Shown here piece by piece: positions 1 through 8,893 of a DNA stretch of 64,000 nt. Made by a program: the position numbers and the translations under genes. Positions within the stretch are counted from its first letter, which is position 1. Every line of letters starts with the position of its first letter. Source of the DNA: Elusimicrobiaceae bacterium (GTDB taxonomy: Bacteria > Elusimicrobiota > Elusimicrobia > Elusimicrobiales > Elusimicrobiaceae); contig JAEEMS010000021.1 in assembly GCA_016283355.1 (NCBI GenBank), positions 1 to 64,000 on the forward strand, written 5' to 3'. The notes under the pieces were generated by a model. That model was not told the DNA's origin. It worked only from the letters and a program-made list of their open reading frames with translations, and ran no database searches.

Positions 1-3
1 ATA

Positions 4-78
4 CGGAGTCGACGAGATTCGAACTCGCGGTCTCTGCCTTGACAGGGCAGCGTGTTAACCAGGCTACACCACGACTCC
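4..78 (-). tRNA. tRNA-Asp (GTC)
   Basis: Read on the minus strand this folds as a complete cloverleaf. The 7-bp acceptor stem is GGAGTCG/CGACTCC, the anticodon stem CTGCC/GGCAG encloses the loop CTGTCAA with anticodon GTC, and the T loop is TTCGAAT. The discriminator base is G, as usual for tRNA-Asp. The 3' CCA is not encoded. It lies upstream of murB on the same strand. Confidence 0.95.
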
Positions 79-146
79 TTGACTATATATATTGTATCTT
101 AATTTTTGGGCTGCGTCAAACTTTTTCAAAATTTGTCGACGGGGAA

Positions 147-1055
147 TTAGTGTGCTTCTTCAAAGTTTCCCCACAGGATTTGTTCCAACTCTAATTCCAC
201 ACCAAATTTTGCTTTTACTTCTTCCCGCACGCGCTCAATGAGTTGTTTGATATCCAACGAGGAAGCGTGGTTAAAATTTACAATAAACCCGGCGTGTTTC
301 TCCGATACCTTCGCCCCGCCGATAGACAACCCACGCAATCCTGCTGCATCAATCAGGCGGGAAGCGTAGTCGTTGGCCGGGCGTTTAAACACGCTGCCTG
401 CGGAAGGAAATTCTAAAGGTTGTTTTTCAATGCGGTTATGTTGAACGGTATTGCGTGCTGCAATGAGTTGGGTGTACTCCCCTTTTTGTAATGCAAATCC
501 GGCGGACAAAATAATACAGTTTTCAATACCTTCTACGTGGCGGTACCCATATTTCAAATCTTTTTTCAAAAGGGTAGCCGGCCGTCCTTCCCAATCAATT
601 ACGTCAAAGTATTCCAAACAATCAAACGTTTCTTGCCCAAAAGCTCCGGCGTTCATAAAAACAGCCCCACCCACACTGCCGGGGATGCCGGACAATTTTT
701 CCATGCCGGCCAAACCCGCTTTACAAGCCATTTCACATACTTTGTCCAAGGCCGCCCCTGCTTGGGCTTTAATGGCATCTCCGTTGATGGAAATCTGATT
801 CATTTTTTTGGTGGAACATGTAATTCCTCCGATGCCGTTTTGACTAACTAAGATGTTTGACCCAAACCCAATAATGCGTAAAGGGATATTTTCGGTGCGG
901 GCTAACTTTAAGACAAAGCCCCATTCTTCTTTCGTTTGTGGATAAAGGTAAACCTCTGCCGGCCCTCCTGCTCGATACGTCGTGTGCGAGGACATTGGCT
1001 CCCCAAACAAACATTTTTCACCAAAAAATTCTTTAAGGGTTTCTTTGTAACTCAT
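147..1055 (-). CDS. murB: UDP-N-acetylenolpyruvoylglucosamine reductase MurB
   Basis: Cytoplasmic flavoenzyme that reduces UDP-GlcNAc-enolpyruvate to UDP-MurNAc with NADPH, the second committed step of peptidoglycan precursor synthesis. At 302 aa it matches the shorter bacterial MurB class. The FAD-binding region shows GFGSNILVS at about residues 62-70 and SGIPGSVGGAVFMNAGAFG at about 121-139. The catalytic-serine segment PSAGSVFKRP is near 217-226, and a C-terminal LELEQILWG supplies the expected glutamate region. The ATG lies 2 nt after the stop of the preceding same-strand gene, with no strong Shine-Dalgarno (SD) sequence, so translational coupling to that gene is likely (inference). Confidence 0.96.
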   Translation of the reverse strand: MSYKETLKEFFGEKCLFGEPMSSHTTYRAGGPAEVYLYPQTKEEWGFVLKLARTENIPLRIIGFGSNILVSQNGIGGITCSTKKMNQISINGDAIKAQAGAALDKVCEMACKAGLAGMEKLSGIPGSVGGAVFMNAGAFGQETFDCLEYFDVIDWEGRPATLLKKDLKYGYRHVEGIENCIILSAGFALQKGEYTQLIAARNTVQHNRIEKQPLEFPSAGSVFKRPANDYASRLIDAAGLRGLSIGGAKVSEKHAGFIVNFNHASSLDIKQLIERVREEVKAKFGVELELEQILWGNFEEAH

Positions 1056-1057
1056 GA

Positions 1058-1756
1058 TTAAAAGCTAAGGCCTAGCCCGCCGGTAAAACCGTGGCTGTTT
1101 TTGGTGACGGTGTACGCCACAAAGCCGGAAAATAATGGAAAAGGATGAATTTTAATTCCTACCATAGCGCGGCCTTGTCCGTTGGAAGTATCGCGGTCGT
1201 TGGCTCCAAATCCGCGCGTTTCCAATGTCCCGTAATCGTAACCTACCCCCGCGTAAGGGGTCAAAGCCAAGAAAGTCATCGAAGCAATGGCGGAAGCAGA
1301 ATAGTGCTCGGATGTATAGTAATCGGTGCGGCCATTGTCATAAAATGCGCCAAACGATAAGTTAACCATTTCCAACACATTCATTTGATAGGTAAGCCCG
1401 CCACCGATAGAACGGTATCCGTACATGCTTGTACCGCGTACCGCCACGCCGACATTGAGTACCGGAATTTTTGTTTCCGCTACCAAAAAAGGCAGAATTA
1501 TGTAGCTATCGGAAGAAATGTCATTGTCACTGGAAGGTTTAAAAACGCCTACCGTTCCACCGATACTGATGGATGGAAAATTGGTGGCACGTCCGGTATG
1601 GAAATCAACCACCCCAATCAGCGAGTTTAAGTCGCGGTTATAAGCCGCTAAATTGGAAGAGGGTGTATAGTGATCTCTAAAATCATCTGCCAAGTTAGTG
1701 GCATGGGCTACTGCAGCACAAACACACAAAACAACAATGCTTACCAGTTTTTTCAT
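1058..1756 (-). CDS. Exported beta-rich envelope protein of unknown function
   Basis: This 232-aa protein has a clear signal peptide (MKKLVSIVVLCVCAAVAHA, cleavage after AHA). The mature part alternates short hydrophobic and polar stretches rich in Gly, Tyr and Phe, and it ends in GGLGLSF with a terminal aromatic residue, typical of outer-membrane beta-barrels. I recognise no family. An SD-like GGAG lies 5 nt or so before the ATG, and murB follows after 2 nt. Outer-membrane location is inferred from composition and the C-terminal Phe; a soluble periplasmic beta protein remains possible. Confidence 0.75.
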   Translation of the reverse strand: MKKLVSIVVLCVCAAVAHATNLADDFRDHYTPSSNLAAYNRDLNSLIGVVDFHTGRATNFPSISIGGTVGVFKPSSDNDISSDSYIILPFLVAETKIPVLNVGVAVRGTSMYGYRSIGGGLTYQMNVLEMVNLSFGAFYDNGRTDYYTSEHYSASAIASMTFLALTPYAGVGYDYGTLETRGFGANDRDTSNGQGRAMVGIKIHPFPLFSGFVAYTVTKNSHGFTGGLGLSF

Positions 1757-1848
1757 ATGCGCTCCGATTGATAAAGTTTTAAATATATAATATCATAGAA
1801 AAAGATGAAGAAATTGGCAATCTTTTAACCGTTTTAGGAGGCGTTGTT

Positions 1849-3393
1849 ATGGTCAGCAAGTTAGCCGGAACACTTACCAAAGAAAAAATCGATATCAAAA
1901 AATTAGAACAAGAATTTTATCATCCCAGTTCAACTCCGGCTCCTGTTAAATTCGGAACCTCCGGTCATCGCGGTCAGTTGGGGGCCGGTTTTTGTGCATT
2001 GCATGCAAAAGCCATTGCTCAAGCCGTAGCGCGGATTCACTCGGAGAAAAAAATCGAAGGCAAAATTTTGGTGGGGGGAGATACGCGCCTGATGTCACGT
2101 GCGGTGGCCGATATGTGTGCCCAAGTGTTGACAGCCAACGGGTTAAAAGTAATCTTGCCCGATTGTCCAGTTCCGACACCCGTTTTTTCATTTGAAATTT
2201 TATCCGGTCGTGCGGTGGCCTGTCTGAACGGAACCGCCAGCCATAATCCGCCACAAGACATGGGACTCAAATATAACCCTTCCAACGGCGGCCCGGCAGA
2301 TGCAACATTGACATCTCTTATCGAAAAATACGCCAACGAATATATGGCTAATCCCTCCGCTATTAAAGAAATTTCTTTAGAGGAAGCCACCACCAAGGGC
2401 TTGGTGGAAAATAGTGATATTATTACTCCTTATATTACGGCACTTGCCAAGCTGATTGATTTTAAAGCCATTCGGGATTCGGGTTTAAAATTTGCCGTTC
2501 ATCCGCTGGGGGGTGCCAGCTTGTCGTTTTATAAAGCCATTAAAGCAAAATATCAATTAACCAATTTGGATATTGTAAGCACAGAGATTGACCCGACCTT
2601 CTATTTTATTCCCATTGATCACGATGGGAAGATACGCATGGATCCTTCTTCCAAATATCCCATGTCTCCGCTGATTGATTTTGTGGAAAGCGGAGAATAT
2701 AATTTTGCCGGTGCATCGGATCCGGATTCGGACCGATTCGGTTGTGCAACCCCCAAGGGAGGGCTTATTTCTCCCAACCACGCGCTTTGTGTGATGGCGG
2801 ATTATTTGGTGCGTCACCACAAAATAGAAGGAGCCAGCACCATTGGCCGCACGTTGGGGACAACCTCATTACTGGACAAAATCGCTACGGCACATCATTT
2901 GCAATTAGATGAAGTAAATGTAGGATTTAAGTATTTTGTGCCGGGGCTTGTGAAGCATACCTATGTATTGGCCGGAGAAGAAAGTGCCGGTATGAGCGTG
3001 AGTGGATGGACAACGGAAAAAGATGGTATTTTTGCGGTTTGTCTGTTAATGGAAATTTGCGCCAAGGAAGGAGATATTGCCGATCTTTATGATAAATTAG
3101 CAAAGCAAAACGGTGTGCCGTATTACACGCGGGTAGATGTTCCGACGGATGAAACAACAAAGAAAAAAGTTAAAGCAATGAAGGCAGCTGATTTTAAAGA
3201 GGTAAAAGAAGTTGCAGGAGAGAAGGTGCTCCGCGTGCGTGATACAGACGGTATCAAAGTTTATTTACCTTCATCATGGTTTTTAGTACGTCCTTCTGGT
3301 ACGGAAAATATTTTAAAAATTTACGCGGAAACGTACGAAAGTGAGAAACATTTACACGAGCTGATTGAAGAAGCTCAGAAGGTATTAAAATAG
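1849..3393 (+). CDS. pgm: Phosphoglucomutase, alpha-D-glucose-phosphate specific
   Basis: Interconverts glucose-1-phosphate and glucose-6-phosphate, linking glycolysis to glycogen and sugar-nucleotide synthesis. The 514-aa protein shows the four conserved elements of the phosphohexomutase superfamily: GTSGHRG near residue 37, the phosphoserine loop TASHNP near 128-133, the metal loop DPDSDRFG near 289-296, and the sugar/phosphate sites GEESAG near 376 and RPSGTE near 480. The overall arrangement matches the E. coli Pgm type rather than GlmM or ManB. The start has a strong SD (aggagg) about 7 nt upstream. The GH57 enzyme and ROK kinase elsewhere in the window fit a glycogen/glucose route. Confidence 0.95.
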   Translation: MVSKLAGTLTKEKIDIKKLEQEFYHPSSTPAPVKFGTSGHRGQLGAGFCALHAKAIAQAVARIHSEKKIEGKILVGGDTRLMSRAVADMCAQVLTANGLKVILPDCPVPTPVFSFEILSGRAVACLNGTASHNPPQDMGLKYNPSNGGPADATLTSLIEKYANEYMANPSAIKEISLEEATTKGLVENSDIITPYITALAKLIDFKAIRDSGLKFAVHPLGGASLSFYKAIKAKYQLTNLDIVSTEIDPTFYFIPIDHDGKIRMDPSSKYPMSPLIDFVESGEYNFAGASDPDSDRFGCATPKGGLISPNHALCVMADYLVRHHKIEGASTIGRTLGTTSLLDKIATAHHLQLDEVNVGFKYFVPGLVKHTYVLAGEESAGMSVSGWTTEKDGIFAVCLLMEICAKEGDIADLYDKLAKQNGVPYYTRVDVPTDETTKKKVKAMKAADFKEVKEVAGEKVLRVRDTDGIKVYLPSSWFLVRPSGTENILKIYAETYESEKHLHELIEEAQKVLK

Positions 3394-3408
3394 TGTTGCA
3401 TAAAAAAT

Positions 3409-3428
3409 CCGCTCTCTGATGAGAGCGG
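3409..3428 (-). terminator. Rho-independent terminator after tRNA-Met
   Basis: A perfect 8-bp stem (ccgctctc/gagagcgg) with a 4-nt loop tgat. On the minus strand it is followed by attttttat, a good U-tract, so it should end the tRNA-Met transcript. On the plus strand, downstream of pgm, the tail is only taattattt, so it would terminate pgm less well. Confidence 0.85.
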
Positions 3429-3443
3429 TAATTATTTGAAAAC

Positions 3444-3517
3444 TTGCGGGGACTGGATTTGAACCAGTGATCTCAAGGTTATGGGCCTTGCGAGATACCA
3501 GGCTTCTCTACCCCGCA
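3444..3517 (-). tRNA. tRNA-Met (CAT), initiator-like
   Basis: The cloverleaf has acceptor TGCGGGG/CCCCGCA with discriminator A, D stem GAGA/TCTC with an AGCCTGGTA loop, anticodon stem CAAGG/CCTTG around loop CCCATAA, and T stem ACTGG/CCAGT with loop TTCAAAT. Anticodon CAT at loop positions 34-36 gives Met. A11:U24, the TTCAAAT T loop and the CCCCGCAA 3' end all resemble bacterial initiator tRNAs. Three departures are visible: residue 33 is C where U is nearly universal, position 1 pairs with 72 (U1:A72), and the GGG/CCC anticodon-stem signature is reduced to AGG/CCU. CCA is not encoded. Confidence 0.9.
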
Positions 3518-3603
3518 TATTTATTATAGCAAACTATTTTAATAAACACAAATTGCCTGAAAATTATGTACAATTTATAAAACGAGATTTTTAAAAGAGG
3601 ATC

Positions 3604-4605
3604 ATGAAAATGAAAACAGTTATTTTTTTAGGTACTCCCGAAAGTGTTCGTTTGGGAGGTTATTTGGCACAACACTTGTCTACAAAAGGTGAGAAAGTTT
3701 TTTTGATGGGTAAAAAAAGCATCTTGCCCAGCTACTCTTCTTTTAAAACGATAGTTGTGTCCCCCGTTGCAACGGCGCATACGATGTCTATTGCGTTGGA
3801 AAAAGCGGGCGCTACAAAAGTAATTTCGTTTATGAACCTGCCGATTTGTGAAGCGGCCAATGCGTTGAACATTCCCTTCACTTATGCGGAACCGGAAAAT
3901 TACAAAGATCCCAAACCTTTCCGGAATAAAAAATCTCTTTTGAAAAAAGCGGAACGCATTGTTGTCATCGGCAACAGCGACAAAAAATTAAATCCGCGTA
4001 TGTATGCTTCCAACGCCGTTCGCGCAGCGAACCCGGCCGTGGGTGTAGAACATTACAGCAAAAATAAACCTTCTTGTTTCAAAAAAGAAAACAACATTGT
4101 AGCTGCCGGTAATTTTACAAAAGACGGCGGTTTTGATGTGTTGTTAGAAACCTGGGCCCGCTTGGCTCCGGCACACTCCACTTGGCACTTAACCATTGTG
4201 GGAAATGGAACACAAAAAGAAACGTTAAACAAATTCATTAAAAAATACAATCTGCAATCCAGCACAGAACTCGTGGATAATAATACCGATCTCTATCCGT
4301 TGTTGCGTACTGCCGATATTTATGTAAACCCGGCTCGCAAATCCGAAGGATTAGATACTGTGTTGGATGCTATGGCCAGCAAATTGCCCGTTTTAACCAC
4401 GGACATCAAAGGCGCCAACAAATTGATTTCCAACGGGGTAAACGGACTGGTAGTCAACCCCGGGGAAGAAGAACCGTTGACTAACGCTTTGGATGAGCTC
4501 ATGGTAAACTGGGGTAAACGTGTGGATATGGCTGTAGAAGCAGAACACCTCAAAGACCGCTATCCGGTTAAAGAGTTCGTGGCCCTATTCGAAGATAATG
4601 ATTGA
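3604..4605 (+). CDS. Glycosyltransferase, GT4-like (GT-B fold)
   Basis: This 333-aa cytoplasmic or membrane-associated protein has a two-lobed GT-B layout. The C-terminal lobe carries the hallmarks of GT4 retaining transferases: VGNGTQKETLNKFI (about 199-212), ADIYVNPARKSEGLDTV (about 238-254, with the donor-binding E-x-x-LD element) and a DAMASKLPVLTT segment. The acceptor and sugar are not readable. SD-like aagaggatc precedes the ATG. The next gene, a GT9-like transferase, overlaps by 8 nt, so the pair probably acts on one cell-surface glycan or LPS core (inference). Confidence 0.85.
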   Translation: MKMKTVIFLGTPESVRLGGYLAQHLSTKGEKVFLMGKKSILPSYSSFKTIVVSPVATAHTMSIALEKAGATKVISFMNLPICEAANALNIPFTYAEPENYKDPKPFRNKKSLLKKAERIVVIGNSDKKLNPRMYASNAVRAANPAVGVEHYSKNKPSCFKKENNIVAAGNFTKDGGFDVLLETWARLAPAHSTWHLTIVGNGTQKETLNKFIKKYNLQSSTELVDNNTDLYPLLRTADIYVNPARKSEGLDTVLDAMASKLPVLTTDIKGANKLISNGVNGLVVNPGEEEPLTNALDELMVNWGKRVDMAVEAEHLKDRYPVKEFVALFEDND

Positions 4606-5812
4606 TTGGACCAGTAACCAAACGCGTGTAGAGTTACTTGAACTGAAAGCCACGCTTGAGATGTACGGCAAAGATAGTCGCGTGGTGCGTTTGGCACGAA
4701 CCTATCGTAAATTACGCAATAAAATTTGGTGGGATTACCGGCGGAGATTGCTGTCTTATCTCCGCTGGGCACCGCCCAAAGATAATCGTCTCCATGTGTA
4801 TTTTCATTTGCGCGGAGGCGTGGGGGATTGTGCCGCCAATCGTATTGCAATCAATAAACTGCGAGAATTGTTACCGCAAGCTGTTTTCTATTTTTTTACA
4901 GATACACCTCATGCTGCTGATCCGCTTTTTGTGTCGGATGACAAACACGTTTTTTTAGACGGAAAAATTCCGCTTTGGTATCGTTACGATTTGGCATTTG
5001 AAATCTGTCTTTCTTTTAAAACGGTACATATCAACCGTAAACGCATCACACAACTGGCACCACAATTATTGCCTTTTTTGGAAAAAGGATTACAACGTCA
5101 AAAACAACTTGATTTTTTAGTAGAAGATAATTATTTAATGGATGAAGCACTGGGGCGTTTCTTGGCGGCCCACGACGAGATTCAATTAGCGGCGCAGAGC
5201 TATTTAAGCGGGTTGGATTATGATGTCAATACGACGGGTCTGCTTCCGGCAGAACTGTTGGATCCAACCGTTTTGGCTTCGTATCATTTAGCGCCTAAAA
5301 CATATATTACGATCCACAGCGGTATCAACACGCTCATTAGTCCGAAGGGATGTACGCCGCTCAAATGCTGGTCCGAAGAAAAGTGGCATGCATTTGTTAA
5401 ACTTTTCAAAACAAAGTTTCCGCATATAAAAGTGGTGCAAATCGGCGGCAAAAACAGCCCCAAATTTGATTTTGTGGATGTATGCCTCGTAGATAAAACC
5501 TCTTTGAAACAAATACCTTCCTTGATGGAGCATGCGCTCTTGCATGTGGACGGAGAGAGTGGACTGGTGCAACTGACGCGTTGGATACACACGCAGGCGG
5601 TTGTATTTTTTGGGCCTACATTATGCTCCAGTTTCGGTCTTTCTAAAAACTGTAATTTAACAACCAATTTATGCCGACCTTGTATGTGGCTTTCGCGTAA
5701 TTGGTATTTCGATTGTGCGTTGGGATACCCAGCTTGTAAAAATATGGAAGCTATTAGTGTTGCGCAAGTTCTTCAGGCGGTTGCCGAAAAATTATCCTCG
5801 CACGGATTGTAA
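4598..5812 (+). CDS. GT9-like glycosyltransferase (heptosyltransferase family)
   Basis: The 404-aa protein resembles the ADP-heptose:LPS heptosyltransferase family (GT9). In the C-terminal half it has a VVQIGGKNSPKF donor-site strand, then MEHALLHVDGESGLVQLTRW, corresponding to the family's nucleotide-sugar loop, then VVFFGPTLCSSFG and a Cys-rich LCRPCMWL region common near the C-terminus of GT9 enzymes. An N-terminal RGGVGDCAANRIAINKL segment matches the family's GDxL start region. It overlaps the GT4 gene by 8 nt, implying coupled translation. Its 3' end overlaps the convergent murJ-like gene by 21 nt with no terminator between them. Confidence 0.78.
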   Translation: MIDWTSNQTRVELLELKATLEMYGKDSRVVRLARTYRKLRNKIWWDYRRRLLSYLRWAPPKDNRLHVYFHLRGGVGDCAANRIAINKLRELLPQAVFYFFTDTPHAADPLFVSDDKHVFLDGKIPLWYRYDLAFEICLSFKTVHINRKRITQLAPQLLPFLEKGLQRQKQLDFLVEDNYLMDEALGRFLAAHDEIQLAAQSYLSGLDYDVNTTGLLPAELLDPTVLASYHLAPKTYITIHSGINTLISPKGCTPLKCWSEEKWHAFVKLFKTKFPHIKVVQIGGKNSPKFDFVDVCLVDKTSLKQIPSLMEHALLHVDGESGLVQLTRWIHTQAVVFFGPTLCSSFGLSKNCNLTTNLCRPCMWLSRNWYFDCALGYPACKNMEAISVAQVLQAVAEKLSSHGL

Positions 5813-7300
5813 AAATCTTTTCAGAAGGCCGGTTTGGCTTGTCAGCAGAAAAAGCCCTGTCATATAAAAAATTCCGCAAATTAAAATACTGAGCAATGTT
5901 CCCAAAGAAGGAAGAATTCCTTTTACAATAGTGGCACATAACAGGGCACCAAAGTTCAAAATTGTCAGTTTTGCCAAATCCAGATACATTTCCTTAAATG
6001 AAACGAAGGGAAGATGTTTGCGGAAAAATAAATAGTTTAAATATCCGCCCAAGACGAGTCCTCCAATGGATAAGTACGCATACATAAAGGCCCCGTAACG
6101 TGGTATTAAACAAAGAATAGCTATAAAAAATATAGTAGAAGCACAAAGTGCATACGGGAAATTTTCTTTTACTTTGCGTTGGGCTGCAATAGCGGCACTT
6201 TGCACCATACTGGGAGCTAACAATAATACGGTTACAATAAACGGACGTAGAAATTGTACGGTATGTTGGGCCGCCAGTGTTGTAAATTTGCCCCGCTTAA
6301 AAAACAAATCAACAATGTCTGGCGCAAAATATATAGTGAATACAGTTAAGGGTGTTAATAAGAAGATCAGGATGAAATTGGTTTGCAAAAAAGCACGATC
6401 AAACGCTTCCTTATGGTCCTGGGCGGCTTGCTCGGTTAATGCGATTTTAGAAACATTTATTAAACGATTGGTTAAAATTTCGGTTGGAGAATCCGTTAAT
6501 TGACGGCAATAATTAAGAGCACTTATGAAACCTGTGCCTATGGCACTGATTAAATATATAGGTAGCCAACTGTTTGCAATTTCCAATGCCGCCAATAGTT
6601 GCCCGGCCGCCGCATTTTGTTGCGCACGTTTTTCAAGGCGTATCCAAGCGGGGGTAAATGTCCAATGAAGTTGGGTTCTCAGTAGAACAAGCAATATAAT
6701 AATTTGCAGTAAATTACTGACAAGGAACCCATAAACCATGCTGATTAATCCTATTTTTCTTCCGAAACAAAGCAGAAAGATAAAAGGACACAAAGCATTT
6801 AAAATTCCCAACCACGCAGTTCCGAAAAATTTAAACATTTCAACAACAGCTTGTAAATAATAGGTTAAAAGGTAGAGAGAAAACAATACAAAACCGGCAC
6901 AAAGCAAATTTCGTTGGGCTGTTAAATAAGTAACATCAAAGCCGGAAAACAACAGCCATAATCTAACGGGGAATAAAAAGCCGATAGTGCACAGAATAAC
7001 CCCGATTCCCGCGTAAATGTAGAGCCACATGGTTAAAAATTGTTGAGATTGTTGGGGATTTTCCGCTTGCAAGAACATGGCCTCAGGGATAAGTACCGTA
7101 TTGTTCAAACGCTGCAGAAACGTGAACCCGAATCCCATCAACATAATAAGGTAAAAATAGATGTCTGTACGGAAAGTAGCCCCAAAGAAAGCGGCGATTA
7201 AAAGGGCATTGGCAAACGAAATAAGTTTCCAAGTCAACGTTGCGGCAATAGCCCATTGGGCTCCTCTATGATAGGAAGTCGGTTTAAAAAGTGCTTTCAT
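5792..7300 (-). CDS. MurJ/MviN-type lipid flippase
   Basis: This 502-aa polytopic membrane protein has about 12-14 hydrophobic segments and belongs to the MOP superfamily. MurJ flips lipid II across the inner membrane; related members flip other undecaprenyl-linked sugars. Family-like features include FGATFRTDIYFYL near the start, FLTPLTVFTIYFAPDIVDLFFKRGKF in the middle (the recurring L-F-x-R-G element) and a PSMVQSAAIAAQRK stretch. With murB in the window, MurJ is the natural reading. The adjacent glycosyltransferases leave open a dedicated polysaccharide flippase. A TATAAT box ends 7 nt before the ATG and no SD is present, so the mRNA may be leaderless. Confidence 0.82.
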   Translation of the reverse strand: MKALFKPTSYHRGAQWAIAATLTWKLISFANALLIAAFFGATFRTDIYFYLIMLMGFGFTFLQRLNNTVLIPEAMFLQAENPQQSQQFLTMWLYIYAGIGVILCTIGFLFPVRLWLLFSGFDVTYLTAQRNLLCAGFVLFSLYLLTYYLQAVVEMFKFFGTAWLGILNALCPFIFLLCFGRKIGLISMVYGFLVSNLLQIIILLVLLRTQLHWTFTPAWIRLEKRAQQNAAAGQLLAALEIANSWLPIYLISAIGTGFISALNYCRQLTDSPTEILTNRLINVSKIALTEQAAQDHKEAFDRAFLQTNFILIFLLTPLTVFTIYFAPDIVDLFFKRGKFTTLAAQHTVQFLRPFIVTVLLLAPSMVQSAAIAAQRKVKENFPYALCASTIFFIAILCLIPRYGAFMYAYLSIGGLVLGGYLNYLFFRKHLPFVSFKEMYLDLAKLTILNFGALLCATIVKGILPSLGTLLSILICGIFYMTGLFLLTSQTGLLKRFLQSVRG

Positions 7301-7307
7301 ATTTGAT

Positions 7308-7313
7308 ATTATA
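7308..7313 (-). promoter_or_regulatory. -10 box of the murJ-like gene, leaderless configuration
   Basis: Minus-strand TATAAT with only 7 nt (atcaaat) to the ATG. A start site 6-8 nt downstream of the box would coincide with the A of ATG. The sequence is near-palindromic, and a plus-strand TATAAT at 7310-7315 faces gatB. I see no convincing -35 on either strand. Confidence 0.55.
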
Positions 7314-7330
7314 ATAATTTAGGAGCTATT

Positions 7331-8776
7331 ATGACTGAATTTGAACCTGTTATCGGACTGGAGATACACGTCCAGCTTGCCAGTAAAACCAAATTGTTTT
7401 GTACCTGCCCCAACGGCGTAGGGGAGGAAACTCAACCCAACACATCGGTCTGCCCGGTATGTATGGGGCATCCCGGTGTATTACCGGTAATGACGGAAGG
7501 AGCCGTTCGTTTGGCGGTTCGTGCCGGGTTAGCGATGAATTGCACTCCCAACAAATTTTCATCCTTTTCCCGTAAACACTACTTTTATCCGGATCTGCCG
7601 AAAGGATATCAGATTACGCAATATGACGAGCCCATCAACGGAGCTGGATTTATTGAAATTACGTATGGCCCCAAAGATAATTTGCAGAAGAAAAAAATCG
7701 GCATCCATCATGCTCATTTAGAAGAAGATGCTGCCAAATCTTCGCACGAAAGCACATATTCTTTGGTAGATTATAACCGTTCGGGATCACCACTATTGGA
7801 AATCGTTTCTTTGCCGGATTTACGTTCCCCTGACGAAGCTTACGCCTATTTGACGGAAATCAAACGTTTGATGCGTTGGGTAGGGGCCTCTAATTGCGAT
7901 ATGGAAAAAGGGGAGCTGCGGGTGGATGTTAATATCTCACTACGGCCCAAAGGACAAGAGAAATTCGGTACTCGTGCGGAAATTAAAAATTTAAACTCTT
8001 TTAAAGGGGTGCGCGAGGCGCTTGTTTACGAAATAGACCGCCAAACCAAAATCTTAAACGAGGGCGGCACGGTAAAACAGGAAACGCGTTTATGGGATAA
8101 AGAGGCGCTAGTTACCCGTCCGATGCGCTCGAAGGAGGATGCGTTGGATTACCGTTATTTCCCGGAGCCGGATCTTCCTCCGTTGGTGTTGAAAGATGAT
8201 TGGTTAAATGAAGTAAAAGCGTCCATGCCGGAATTACCTGCCAGCAAAGAAGCGCGTTTTATGGCTGCGGGGCTTTCTGCCTACGATGCCGGGGTATTAA
8301 CCTCCTCACGTGAAATTTCCGATTATTTTGAAGAAGTAACCCGTTCCGGGAAAGTTTCTTTGAAGACGGCTTCCAACTGGATCCAAACGGACTTGTTGGG
8401 GTTATTGCATGCGGAAAAAAAGGAAATAGAAGATTCTCCAATCCCGGCAGCTCGCTTGGCTCAGTTGTTGGAAATGGTAGAAGGCGGAAAGATTACCCGC
8501 AAGCAAGGACGGGAAGTTTTTGAAGAAATTTGGAAAACGGGCGAAGCTCCGGCCGACGTAGTGTCAAAACGCGGTATGGTACAAGTAAGCGATGAAGGCC
8601 AACTGGAGGAATGGGCCAAAGCCGCGATTGATGCGAACCCCAAAGCGGTGGCTGATTACAAAAAAGGGAACAAGGCGGCTGTCGGTGCGTTGATCGGCGG
8701 TGTAATGAAACTGAGTAAAGGCAAAGCCAATCCCAAAGTGATGAGCCAAATTTTTGCCAAATTATTGGAACAATAA
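7331..8776 (+). CDS. gatB: Asp-tRNA(Asn)/Glu-tRNA(Gln) amidotransferase subunit B
   Basis: GatB phosphorylates the misacylated tRNA's side chain and, with GatA and GatC, amidates Glu-tRNA(Gln) or Asp-tRNA(Asn). The 481-aa length is normal. The N-terminus EPVIGLEIHVQLASKTKLFC and the KHYFYPDLPKGYQITQYD segment (about 85-102) are diagnostic. The cradle domain has HLEEDAAKS and the VDYNRSGSPLLEIVS motif, and the C-terminal YqeY-like tail domain ends the protein. SD aggag lies 5 nt before the ATG. gatA and gatC are not in the window, so the subunits are dispersed here. Confidence 0.97.
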   Translation: MTEFEPVIGLEIHVQLASKTKLFCTCPNGVGEETQPNTSVCPVCMGHPGVLPVMTEGAVRLAVRAGLAMNCTPNKFSSFSRKHYFYPDLPKGYQITQYDEPINGAGFIEITYGPKDNLQKKKIGIHHAHLEEDAAKSSHESTYSLVDYNRSGSPLLEIVSLPDLRSPDEAYAYLTEIKRLMRWVGASNCDMEKGELRVDVNISLRPKGQEKFGTRAEIKNLNSFKGVREALVYEIDRQTKILNEGGTVKQETRLWDKEALVTRPMRSKEDALDYRYFPEPDLPPLVLKDDWLNEVKASMPELPASKEARFMAAGLSAYDAGVLTSSREISDYFEEVTRSGKVSLKTASNWIQTDLLGLLHAEKKEIEDSPIPAARLAQLLEMVEGGKITRKQGREVFEEIWKTGEAPADVVSKRGMVQVSDEGQLEEWAKAAIDANPKAVADYKKGNKAAVGALIGGVMKLSKGKANPKVMSQIFAKLLEQ

Positions 8777-8824
8777 TAAGGCCCGCACCGTATAGACAAA
8801 GCGGAAAGTAATTCATAAAATTCG

Positions 8825-8854
8825 TTGACCCTTTGCTAGAAAAGTTGCTATGAT
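8825..8854 (+). promoter_or_regulatory. Sigma-70-type promoter of the pal-cpoB-tolB operon
   Basis: TTGACC at 8825-8830 and TATGAT at 8849-8854 are separated by 18 nt, 40 nt upstream of the pal ATG. This is the best two-box promoter seen in the window and gives an ordinary leader with SD ggagagag. Confidence 0.7.
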
Positions 8855-8893
8855 GTAAACATAGCCAAAAACTATAAAATTACGGAGAGAGAG

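Noticed and set aside
451-851. Two plus-strand open frames of about 100 aa inside murB
   Set aside because: Entirely antisense to murB, no SD or recognisable motif.
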